Of a stretch of DNA of 6,005 bases, positions 1 to 5,136 are shown piece by piece. The position numbers and the translations under genes are program-made. Origin of the DNA: Candidatus Magasanikiibacteriota bacterium (GTDB taxonomy: Bacteria; Patescibacteriota; Patescibacteriia; Magasanikbacterales; UBA922); contig JACRPD010000028.1 in the NCBI GenBank assembly GCA_016214105.1, positions 1 through 6,005 of the forward strand. Direction: 5' to 3'. Every line of letters begins with the position of its first letter. Position 1 is the first letter of the stretch. The notes beneath the pieces were generated by a model that saw only the letters and a program-made list of their open reading frames with translations, searched no databases and was not told the origin of the DNA.

Positions 1-1362
1 ACGATTTTGGCGCAGGCGATTGTTAGAGAGGGTTTGAAAAATGTGACTGACGGCGTGAATCCGGTGGCTTTGAATCGCGGTCTGCATAAAGCGACTGAAG
101 CGGTGGTTGAACAGTTAAAAAAGAAAATTTCCAAAAAAGTTGAGGCGGACGAGATTGCCGATGTAGCCGCGATTTCCGCGAATGATCGCGAGATCGGCGA
201 GAAAATCGCCGCCGCGATGAAAGAGGTCGGCAACGACGGCGTCATTACGGTTGAAGAGTCGCAGTCATTCGGCATGGAAATTGAAACCGTGAAAGGCATG
301 CGTTTTGACAAGGGCTATGTTTCCCCTTACATGGTTACTAACGCGGACCGGATGGAAGCGGATTATGAAGACGCGAGCATTTTGATTACTGATAAAAAAA
401 TCGCTTCATTGGAAGAAATTTTACCGGTGTTGGAAAAAGTCGCGCAAACCGGCAAGAAAGAATTGGTGATTATCGCCGATGATGTTGAGGGTCAAGCTTT
501 AGCAACTTTTGTGGTTAATAAACTGCGCGGCACTTTTAACGTGCTGGCGGTTAAGTCCCCGGGTTTTGGCGACAGACGAAAAGAGATGTTGCAAGACATC
601 GCGGTTTTAACCGGAGGCAAAGTTATTACCGAAGATGTCGGCTTGAAATTGGAAAACACAAATTTGGAAGATTTGGGCAAGGCGAGAAAAGTCGTGGCGA
701 CAAAAGATAATACCACGATTATTGAAGGCAGGGGCGCGGAAAAAGAAATTAAAGATCGCGTGGCGCAAATCAGAAAAATGATTGAACAATCTGATTCTGA
801 TTTTGACCGCGAGAAATTGCAAGAACGTTTGGCTAAGTTAGCCGGCGGAGTTGCTGTCATCAAAGTTGGCGCTGCCACAGAAACGGAAATGAAAGAAGTA
901 AAACACCGGATTGAAGACGCGGTTGGCGCGACTAAGGCCGCGATTGAAGAAGGCGTGGTGCCGGGCGGCGGCGTGGCGTTAGTCCGCGCGATGTCCGTGT
1001 TGGATGATATGAAAATGGATGATGAAGAAATAGTGGCGGTTGGTATTTTAAAGCGCGCTTTGGAAGAACCTCTGCGTTTGATTGCCATTAACGACGGTTA
1101 TGACGGCGCGGTGGTCGCTAACGAGGTGAAAAAACATGATGGCAATTTCGGTTTCAACGCTCAAACCGGCCAATACGAAGACATGGTCGCGGCCGGCATT
1201 ATTGACCCGACCAAAGTAACTCGTTCCGCTTTGCAAAACGCTGTCTCAATTGCCGGTATGTTCCTAACTACCGAGGCGGTGATTACTGATTTGCCGAAGA
1301 AAGATGAGCCGCAGATGCCGATGGGCGGAGGAATGGGAGGCATGGGCGGAGGAATGTATTAG
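1..1362 (+). CDS. groL: GroEL chaperonin (60 kDa), 5' end outside the window
   Basis: ATP-driven cytoplasmic folding chaperonin that works as a double heptameric ring with GroES. The reading frame is open from base 1 (Thr-Ile-Leu-Ala-Gln), which aligns with E. coli GroEL from about residue 93. The TTG at position 7 is therefore an internal codon, and about 92 N-terminal residues, including the DGTTT nucleotide-binding motif, lie upstream. Visible are the apical domain with its substrate-binding face (GYVSPYMV, then ILPVLEKV), the intermediate-domain GGVAVIKVGAATETEMKE segment, and the catalytic Asp at codon 306 (equivalent to D398) in RIEDAVGATKAA. The equatorial VVPGGGVALVRA and GIIDPTKVTRSAL segments and the Gly-Gly-Met-rich C-terminal tail ending in MY follow. 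The 453 codons plus 92 missing give about 545 residues, the normal family length. It ends in TAG. The groES partner, often upstream, cannot be seen. Identification is very secure. Confidence 0.98.
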   Translation, partial: TILAQAIVREGLKNVTDGVNPVALNRGLHKATEAVVEQLKKKISKKVEADEIADVAAISANDREIGEKIAAAMKEVGNDGVITVEESQSFGMEIETVKGMRFDKGYVSPYMVTNADRMEADYEDASILITDKKIASLEEILPVLEKVAQTGKKELVIIADDVEGQALATFVVNKLRGTFNVLAVKSPGFGDRRKEMLQDIAVLTGGKVITEDVGLKLENTNLEDLGKARKVVATKDNTTIIEGRGAEKEIKDRVAQIRKMIEQSDSDFDREKLQERLAKLAGGVAVIKVGAATETEMKEVKHRIEDAVGATKAAIEEGVVPGGGVALVRAMSVLDDMKMDDEEIVAVGILKRALEEPLRLIAINDGYDGAVVANEVKKHDGNFGFNAQTGQYEDMVAAGIIDPTKVTRSALQNAVSIAGMFLTTEAVITDLPKKDEPQMPMGGGMGGMGGGMY

Positions 1363-1367
1363 AACGA

Positions 1368-1431
1368 AAGTGTGTAAGTAAATAAGTGTGTAAGTAAATA
1401 AGTGTGTAAGTAAATAAGTGTGTAAGTTAAT
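1368..1431. repeat. 16-bp tandem repeat, four copies, downstream of groEL
   Basis: The unit AAGTGTGTAAGTAAAT occurs four times head to tail, starting at 1368, 1384, 1400 and 1416. The last copy has one mismatch. It begins five bases after the groEL stop and so lies in the groEL 3' untranslated region, before the terminator at 1486. Every copy carries in-frame stops, so it is not coding. Near-identity of the units suggests recent slippage expansion. Confidence 0.95.
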
Positions 1432-1444
1432 GAGTAGCGATTAG

Positions 1445-1476
1445 ATTGTTAAATTATTAAATTGCTAAATTGTTGA
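1445..1476. repeat. 8-bp degenerate tandem repeat, four copies
   Basis: Four consecutive octamers read ATTGTTAA, ATTATTAA, ATTGCTAA and ATTGTTGA. This AT-rich microsatellite lies between the 16-bp repeat and the groEL terminator. No function is evident; AT-rich sequence just upstream of a terminator may keep the RNA unstructured. Confidence 0.75.
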
Positions 1477-1485
1477 TAACAGAAG

Positions 1486-1518
1486 AAAAACCGTTTGGCG
1501 GGAGCCTTACGGTTTTTT
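1486..1518 (+). terminator. Rho-independent terminator of groEL
   Basis: Left arm AAAAACCGT (1486-1494) pairs perfectly with ACGGTTTTT (1509-1517). The intervening 14 bases can fold further as GGC-GGGA-GCC, separated from the outer stem by a TT/TT internal loop. The A-run and T-run flank the stem symmetrically, so it could also terminate transcription from the other strand. It lies 124 bp after the groEL stop. A close copy is at 2597-2628. Confidence 0.88.
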
Positions 1519-1539
1519 GTAAAGTGTGGACAAATGGTA

Positions 1540-1568
1540 TTGACAAACGATATTTTATTTGGTATTGT
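1540..1568 (+). promoter_or_regulatory. Sigma-70-type promoter of a short unit
   Basis: A perfect -35 TTGACA (1540-1545) is followed by a 17-bp spacer and TATTGT (1563-1568) as -10. The predicted start is near 1575. The nearest downstream signal is a hairpin terminator at 1617-1646, so this promoter appears to drive a roughly 70-nt RNA, or a leader read through into the tRNA-like gene. Confidence 0.6.
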
Positions 1569-1574
1569 ATAAAT

Positions 1575-1646
1575 ACTCCAAGATGACCAACTATGGGTCA
1601 ATAATGGGTACCAAACAAAAGCGCTCCTCGAAAGAGGCGCGTTTTT
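1575..1646 (+). ncRNA. Candidate small RNA between a promoter and a terminator
   Basis: This stretch is bounded by a TTGACA-17-TATTGT promoter and a hairpin plus T-run. It holds a small hairpin (TGACC 1584-1588 with GGTCA 1596-1600), a direct ATGGGT repeat (1593-1598, 1604-1609) and the 10-mer TGGGTACCAA (1605-1614). That 10-mer is the exact reverse complement of 1708-1717 in the anticodon arm of the neighbouring tRNA-like gene. I do not recognise a known RNA family. It could equally be a transcribed leader or attenuator of the tRNA-like gene, or an unused stretch. The evidence is positional only. Confidence 0.35.
1617..1646 (+). terminator. Rho-independent terminator upstream of the tRNA-like gene
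   Basis: GCGC (1621-1624) and CTC (1627-1629) pair with GAG (1634-1636) and GCGC (1637-1640), with a two-base TC bulge and a GAAA tetraloop. AAAA precedes it and TTTTT (1642-1646) follows after one base. Its T-run runs directly into the extended -10 element of the next promoter. Confidence 0.8.
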
Positions 1647-1647
1647 G

Positions 1648-1656
1648 TGTTATAAT
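1648..1656 (+). promoter_or_regulatory. Extended -10 promoter of the tRNA-like gene
   Basis: TGTTATAAT gives a perfect extended -10 (TG-n-TATAAT, hexamer at 1651-1656). There is no good -35, because the region 17 bp upstream is occupied by the preceding terminator hairpin. The predicted start is near 1663-1664, exactly where a leader strand begins that can pair with the tRNA 3' end. Confidence 0.7.
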
Positions 1657-1674
1657 GTTGCGCGTGGACCTGCT

Positions 1675-1747
1675 GGGCCCGTAGTGTAAGCAGTTAGCAT
1701 CTTGGAGTTGGTACCCAAGGATGCGAGTGCAAGTCTCGCCGGGTCCA
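1675..1747 (+). tRNA. tRNA-like gene, anticodon ambiguous (UGG by position), atypical core
   Basis: A full cloverleaf can be drawn. Acceptor GGGCCCG (1675-1681) pairs with CGGGTCC (1740-1746, one G-U), followed by discriminator A1747 and no encoded CCA. T8-A9 precede D stem GTGT/GCAT with a 9-nt loop. The anticodon stem is TTGGA/CCCAA with an A-C mismatch at 31-39. The variable region is 4 nt, and the T stem is GCGAG/CTCGC with loop TGCAAGT. Standard numbering gives loop GTTGGTA and anticodon TGG (Pro). However, T37 is wrong for proline, and proline tRNAs usually start with C1-G72. Shifting by one places GGT (Thr) with T33 and A37, but then the stem needs a bulge. A18 and G55 replace the conserved G18 and T55, so the elbow contact is altered. 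It may be a divergent functional tRNA, a non-ribosomal tRNA or a decaying copy. Confidence 0.72.
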
Positions 1748-1755
1748 CAACAGAG

Positions 1756-1783
1756 ATCGTCATTGCGCGCAACGGCGATTTTT
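1756..1783 (+). terminator. Rho-independent terminator of the tRNA-like gene
   Basis: ATCGTC (1756-1761) pairs with GGCGAT (1774-1779, one G-U). An inner TTG-CGCG-CAA stem extends it past an A/C mismatch, and TTTTT follows at 1779-1783. It starts nine bases after the discriminator base, so the tRNA-like RNA is a single-gene transcription unit. Confidence 0.82.
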
Positions 1784-1784
1784 G

Positions 1785-1793
1785 TTATCCACA
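1785..1793 (+). promoter_or_regulatory. Perfect DnaA box
   Basis: TTATCCACA matches the high-affinity DnaA box exactly. It lies 8 bp upstream of the -35 of the next promoter, so it is better read as a possible regulatory site than as an origin: there is no cluster of perfect boxes and no dnaA nearby. One-mismatch versions sit in equivalent places at 1525-1533 (reverse orientation) and 2630-2638, and another at 1471-1479 (reverse). A single perfect 9-mer can also arise by chance. Confidence 0.45.
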
Positions 1794-1801
1794 GTTGATT
1801 T

Positions 1802-1833
1802 TTGACAAATACTGTCGGGGGGGGGGGTATTAT
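1802..1833 (+). promoter_or_regulatory. Promoter with an eleven-G tract in the spacer
   Basis: A perfect -35 TTGACA (1802-1807) and a -10 TATTAT (1828-1833) are separated by 20 bp, of which 1817-1827 is an uninterrupted run of eleven G. The optimum spacer is 17 bp, reached if the run had eight G. An alternative -10, TATAAA at 1831, would be even further away. The predicted start near 1840 gives a leader of about 30 nt, without a Shine-Dalgarno sequence, for the gene at 1871. The tract length may switch this promoter, or may be misassembled. Confidence 0.6.
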
Positions 1834-1870
1834 AAAAGATATTAAGTTTTAGTTTTAATTTTTAAAATAT

Positions 1871-2578
1871 ATGTCTCAAGAAGGCAGAAAAAATCATTTA
1901 GATGAAAGAAAAGAAATTGAAGACAGTTTAAGAGTAGAAGGAAAAGAAGACATGGAACAAAACAAGAAGGAAATGTTTGAACGAGTATTTACCGAAAAAA
2001 AGGATTCTCTCGTTCTTAAGCTCGGCAAACATGAAGAAAGGTTGAAGCAAACAGAAAGTTTGATTGATAGAGGAGTACCAGTTGTGTTCTCCTTTAAAGA
2101 AGCTGGTAATTTGGGACCTACCAAGAAGTTGTTTAATCCGGATGGCAGTGTGGAATTTCTAGATGAAGCTTATGGTACTCCGGCGGCTACAGGTTATAAA
2201 GTAGAGAAGCGCGGTAAATGGAAACCGCCAAAGGAGTGGATAAGCGCGATGAAGCAGAATGGGATATTTTCTTCAGGTGAAGAGAGTGATTATGAAGACG
2301 AACCATTTACATATGGTAATAGAGGTATCGGTGAACCCAAATATGTTACAATTACTCACTATATTGATGGTCAGGAACAACCAGACAAAATCAGACTAAA
2401 TTTGCAGTGTCCAGAGTTTGCTGCAAACACCAACACATTAGACATTGATAACACAAAGTCAGAGGCTACGGATCAAGCATACGAAGAGGTTGAGATTGCG
2501 AAGGTCGAAAAGGATACGATTTTTTTTAAGAAATTGAAAAAGAGATCGCAGAAGACTGAAGTGGAATGGCAAAAATGA
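1871..2578 (+). CDS. Hypothetical charged protein, 235 residues, family not recognised
   Basis: I do not recognise this protein. Residues 1-66 are very rich in Glu, Lys and Arg with a heptad-like look, suggesting a long helix or coiled coil. Residues 67-132 look like a small mixed domain (VPVVFSF, LFNPDGSVEFLDEAYGTP, GKWKPPKEWISAM). An acidic linker follows (SSGEESDYEDEP, 134-145), then a beta-like stretch around 157-178 (KYVTITHYIDG) and a basic C-terminus (FFKKLKKR, 218-225). There is no signal peptide or membrane segment, so it is probably cytoplasmic. The start is the first ATG after the promoter; the leader has no Shine-Dalgarno sequence. It stands alone between its own promoter and terminator and ends in TGA. 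Arginine is coded mostly by AGA, unlike groEL and the ATPase gene, which mix CGC, CGG and AGA; this hints at a different origin. The reading frame is convincing; the function is unknown. Confidence 0.82.
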   Translation: MSQEGRKNHLDERKEIEDSLRVEGKEDMEQNKKEMFERVFTEKKDSLVLKLGKHEERLKQTESLIDRGVPVVFSFKEAGNLGPTKKLFNPDGSVEFLDEAYGTPAATGYKVEKRGKWKPPKEWISAMKQNGIFSSGEESDYEDEPFTYGNRGIGEPKYVTITHYIDGQEQPDKIRLNLQCPEFAANTNTLDIDNTKSEATDQAYEEVEIAKVEKDTIFFKKLKKRSQKTEVEWQK

Positions 2579-2596
2579 GATTTCATAGAATATTAC

Positions 2597-2628
2597 AAAA
2601 CCGTTTGGCGGGAGCTGGACGGTTTTTT
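2597..2628 (+). terminator. Rho-independent terminator after the hypothetical gene
   Basis: AAAACCGT (2597-2604) pairs with ACGGTTTT (2619-2626), with T2627-2628 continuing the run. The inner part folds as GGC-GGGA-GCU, and the bases between the stems form U-G wobbles, so the whole hairpin can pair. It starts 18 bp after the stop. Over 34 bases it differs from the groEL terminator at only three positions. Confidence 0.88.
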
Positions 2629-2645
2629 GTTATCAACATGTATAC

Positions 2646-2674
2646 TTGACAATAATTTTGATTTATATTAAACT
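2646..2674 (+). promoter_or_regulatory. Promoter of the ATPase-prfB unit
   Basis: A perfect -35 TTGACA (2646-2651) is followed by 17 bp and TAAACT (2669-2674), a weak -10. TATACT at 2674-2679 is a better hexamer but 22 bp away. The leader to 2708 is AT-rich with no Shine-Dalgarno sequence. The -35 is clear; the choice of -10 is uncertain. Confidence 0.5.
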
Positions 2675-2707
2675 ATACTTGTATATATTATCTCTATTAT
2701 TGCCAGT

Positions 2708-3976
2708 ATGAACAGAGAACAATTGGTAAAAGTAATAGATTTTTGGCTAAAATCGGCAGAATCAGGCAGACTTTTTCCGCGCGTCCTAACAGAAAAGATT
2801 GATATAAAAAACAAAGAGGTGGTTGATATAGTCGGACCTAGACGCAGCGGTAAGTCGTCAGTTTTGAAATTATTAGTGCGGAAAGTAAAAGATAGCGGCC
2901 GGTGGCTGTATGTTAATTTTGAGGATCCGTTTTTCGTGGAAAATAATTACCCGCAGGTGATTGAGGAAATAGTTGAAACATATACCGAATATTTTGGCGT
3001 GGCGCCAAAGTTTTTGTTTTTTGATGAGATTCAAAGCATAAAAAATTGGGAGACGGCGGTGCGGAAATTACGCGACGACGAACGATTCAAAATTTTTATT
3101 ACCGGTTCGTCTTCTAAATTATTAAGTTCGGAGTTATCTACGCTTTTATCAGGCAGGCATTTGTCTTATCAGCTTTTGCCGCTGTCTTTTTCCGAATATT
3201 TAAGTTTTCATAATGTGGAAGTTTCGGGCAAGAAAGACATGGTATTAAAGTCAGGTATTTTGTCAAAACATTTTCGCGAGTATCTAAAGCTGGGCGGATT
3301 TCCGGAGGCGGTTTTAAGCGGAAATTTGGAATTGTTGAAGCAGTATTATAATGATATCGTGCAGAAAGACATTGTGGCGCGGTATGATGTGCGCGACAAA
3401 GACGTGTTAGAAAAAATGGGCGTATTTTTATTCAGTAATTCCGCCAAGACACTGTCAGTGTCAGCGTTAAGCCGGCTTTACGATTTGTCGCGTCAGACCG
3501 CCGCGAACTACGGGGAATATTTTAAGGACGCGTTTTTGCTTTTTGATTTATCCCAGTTTTCTTATTCTCTGAAAACCACGCAAAAAGCGTTTAAGAAAAT
3601 ATACGCGGTTGATACCGGCATGGCAAACGCGGTATCAATGAGTTTTTCCGAAGATAGAGGCAGGATGCTGGAAAACACGGTGTTTTTGCACCTTAAACGC
3701 GTTGGCGGAGAATTATATTATTACAAAGAAAAGTCGGCGGAAGTTGATTTTGTCGTCAAACGCGCGGATGGCAGTTTTAGTTTGATTCAGGTTTGTTGGG
3801 GGTTGGCTGACGCAAAAACCAAAGAGCGAGAAGCGGCGTCTTTGGCCGTGGCGATGAAAGAATTGCGTGTTGCTGAGGCAATGATTTTGACTTTTGATGA
3901 AAGCGGTGAGTTGGAATTGCCGGAAGGCAAGATTCAAATATTGCCGGCGTATGCGTTTATTCACTCCTTAATTTAG
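2708..3976 (+). CDS. AAA_14/DUF4143 family ATPase
   Basis: P-loop ATPase of the AAA_14 plus DUF4143 architecture, common in bacteria, archaea and CPR genomes and without a settled role; links to mobile or toxin-like functions have been proposed. Walker A is GPRRSGKS (residues 43-50) and Walker B is LFFDE (103-107). The sensor-like ITGSSSKLL (131-139) and SGRHLSYQLLPLSFSEYL (148-165) are hallmarks of the family. LGGFPEAVL (195-203) and the following helices are the linker, with a winged-helix-like part near 247-275 (LSVSALSRLYDLSRQTAANY). The C-terminal DUF4143 domain resembles a PD-(D/E)xK nuclease fold: LENTVFLHL (321-329), EVDFVV (345-350), then LIQVCW (359-364), where a nuclease would have an E-x-K core, so catalysis is doubtful. 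At 422 residues it is full length. It ends in TAG, 9-15 bp before prfB, so the two are probably cotranscribed. Confidence 0.93.
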   Translation: MNREQLVKVIDFWLKSAESGRLFPRVLTEKIDIKNKEVVDIVGPRRSGKSSVLKLLVRKVKDSGRWLYVNFEDPFFVENNYPQVIEEIVETYTEYFGVAPKFLFFDEIQSIKNWETAVRKLRDDERFKIFITGSSSKLLSSELSTLLSGRHLSYQLLPLSFSEYLSFHNVEVSGKKDMVLKSGILSKHFREYLKLGGFPEAVLSGNLELLKQYYNDIVQKDIVARYDVRDKDVLEKMGVFLFSNSAKTLSVSALSRLYDLSRQTAANYGEYFKDAFLLFDLSQFSYSLKTTQKAFKKIYAVDTGMANAVSMSFSEDRGRMLENTVFLHLKRVGGELYYYKEKSAEVDFVVKRADGSFSLIQVCWGLADAKTKEREAASLAVAMKELRVAEAMILTFDESGELELPEGKIQILPAYAFIHSLI

Positions 3977-3978
3977 TC

Positions 3979-3983
3979 AGGTG
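3979..3983 (+). promoter_or_regulatory. Shine-Dalgarno site that decides the prfB start
   Basis: AGGTG, complementary to the conserved CACCU near the 16S rRNA 3' end, lies 8 nt before the ATG at 3992 but only 2 nt before the ATG at 3986. The spacing favours 3992. It is the clearest ribosome-binding site in the window. Confidence 0.6.
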
Positions 3984-3991
3984 TTATGGAA

Positions 3992-5086
3992 ATGCACGAA
4001 TTGGTAAAATTTTTGACAGCGCTGGATCAAAAGCTTGCGGAAATCAAGCTCATGTTGCGATTGCCGGAAAAAGAGAATGAAATACAATTATTAGAAGCGG
4101 AAGTGAACGCGCCGGGGTTTTGGTCTGATCAAAAAAAAGCGGTGGAGAAAAGCCAGAAGCTCGACTGGTTGAAAGAAGAAAAAGAGCATTGGGAAAAACT
4201 AGCAAAAGAAATTAAGGATTTGTTGGAAATGGCTCAACTTGACGAGGCCGATAAAGAGGTGAATTTGCGGGAAGAAATTGAAAAACAATATCAATCATTA
4301 AATAAACAAGTTGGCGGGTTGGAATTTAACACGTTGATGTCGGAAAAATATGACAGCCAGAACGCCATTGTCGCGATCCATTCCGGCAGCGGCGGCACCG
4401 AGGCGCAGGATTGGGCGGAGATGCTTTTGCGGATGTATTTGAAATATTGCGAGAAGAAAAAATGGAAAACAGAAATATTGGACGAGTCTAAAGGACAAGA
4501 GGCAGGCATTAAATCCGCTGTGTTTAGAGTCGCCGGCAAGTTTGTTTATGGTCATTTGAAATCCGAACACGGCACGCACAGGCTGGTGCGCGTCTCGCCG
4601 TTTGACGCTGAAAAAATGCGCCACACTTCATTCGCGCTGGTGGAGGTGATTCCGGAAATGGAGGAAACGCCGGATATTAATATTGATGCCAAAGATTTGC
4701 GCATTGACACTTTTATGTCCGGCGGAAAAGGCGGACAGAGCGTGAATACCACTTATTCAGCAGTACGCATTGTTCATATTCCGACCGGCATTACCGTGCA
4801 GTGCCAAAACGAACGCTCGCAATTGCAAAACAAAGAAACCGCGATGAAAGTTTTGAAATCCAAATTGCAAAAATTAAAAGATGAGAAAGAAGATGAAGAA
4901 AAACAAAAACTTCGCGGGGAATACAAAAGTCCGGAATGGGGCAGTCAGATTCGTTCTTATGTTTTGCATCCGTACCATTTAGTTAAAGATTTGCGGACTG
5001 ATTACGAGACGACGGATGATAAGAGCGTTTTGGAAGGGGAATTAGATAATTTTGTTGAAGCGTATTTGAGGTGGAGGAGAAAATAA
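3992..5086 (+). CDS. prfB: Peptide chain release factor 2 (RF2)
   Basis: Class I release factor that reads UGA and UAA in the ribosomal A site and triggers peptidyl-tRNA hydrolysis. The numbering here is from the ATG at 3992. The N-terminal helical domain (1-110) contains the usual NAPGFWSD segment. GSGGTEAQDWA (132-142) is the class I signature. SPF (202-204, in RLVRVSPFDAEKMRHTSF) is the RF2-type stop-codon-reading tripeptide. GGQ (247-249, in GGKGGQSVNTTYSAVRI) is the catalytic loop. WGSQIRSYVLHPY and VKDLRT close the protein. Its 364 residues match the family. The ATG at 3986 is an alternative start two codons earlier. No programmed frameshift is needed: the early CTTTGA element of many prfB genes is absent and the frame is continuous. 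A run of eight A (4131-4138) lies in the N-terminal part. It ends in TAA. Confidence 0.96.
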   Translation: MHELVKFLTALDQKLAEIKLMLRLPEKENEIQLLEAEVNAPGFWSDQKKAVEKSQKLDWLKEEKEHWEKLAKEIKDLLEMAQLDEADKEVNLREEIEKQYQSLNKQVGGLEFNTLMSEKYDSQNAIVAIHSGSGGTEAQDWAEMLLRMYLKYCEKKKWKTEILDESKGQEAGIKSAVFRVAGKFVYGHLKSEHGTHRLVRVSPFDAEKMRHTSFALVEVIPEMEETPDINIDAKDLRIDTFMSGGKGGQSVNTTYSAVRIVHIPTGITVQCQNERSQLQNKETAMKVLKSKLQKLKDEKEDEEKQKLRGEYKSPEWGSQIRSYVLHPYHLVKDLRTDYETTDDKSVLEGELDNFVEAYLRWRRK

Positions 5087-5136
5087 ATACAACTATTGAT
5101 GTTTTCGGCGACAACCAAAAAATTATTTGTGTAAAA

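Noticed and set aside
7..9. TTG as the groEL start
   Set aside because: The frame is open to base 1 and the first codons align with the interior of GroEL at about residue 93, so the true start lies outside the window.
492..1088. Long antisense open frame (198 codons) opposite groEL
   Set aside because: It overlaps a certain groEL, has low-complexity Ser/Thr/Ala-rich composition and no domain; such frames commonly mirror codon bias on the opposite strand.
1583..1684. Open frame of 33 codons starting at an ATG in the candidate small RNA
   Set aside because: No ribosome-binding site; it crosses a terminator hairpin and the tRNA promoter and ends inside the tRNA-like gene, so translation of the whole frame is unlikely.
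1666..1747. Longer tRNA using GGACCTG at 1666-1672 as acceptor 5' strand
   Set aside because: It pairs well, but positions 8-9 would be C-T and the D arm would be far too long. Starting at 1675 restores T8-A9 and a normal D arm. The pairing is kept as an alternative fold in the findings.
1785..1793. Replication origin around the perfect DnaA box
   Set aside because: Only one perfect box, no AT-rich unwinding region beside a box cluster, and no dnaA, dnaN or rpmH nearby.
1817..1827. G-quadruplex in the G11 run
   Set aside because: One run without separate loop-linked G tracts cannot give a typical intramolecular quadruplex with defined loops; the spacer effect is the better explanation.
2520..2527. 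T8 run near the end of the hypothetical gene as a frameshift site
   Set aside because: It encodes plain Ile-Phe-Phe, the frame continues only about 16 codons to the stop, and nothing supports a shifted product.
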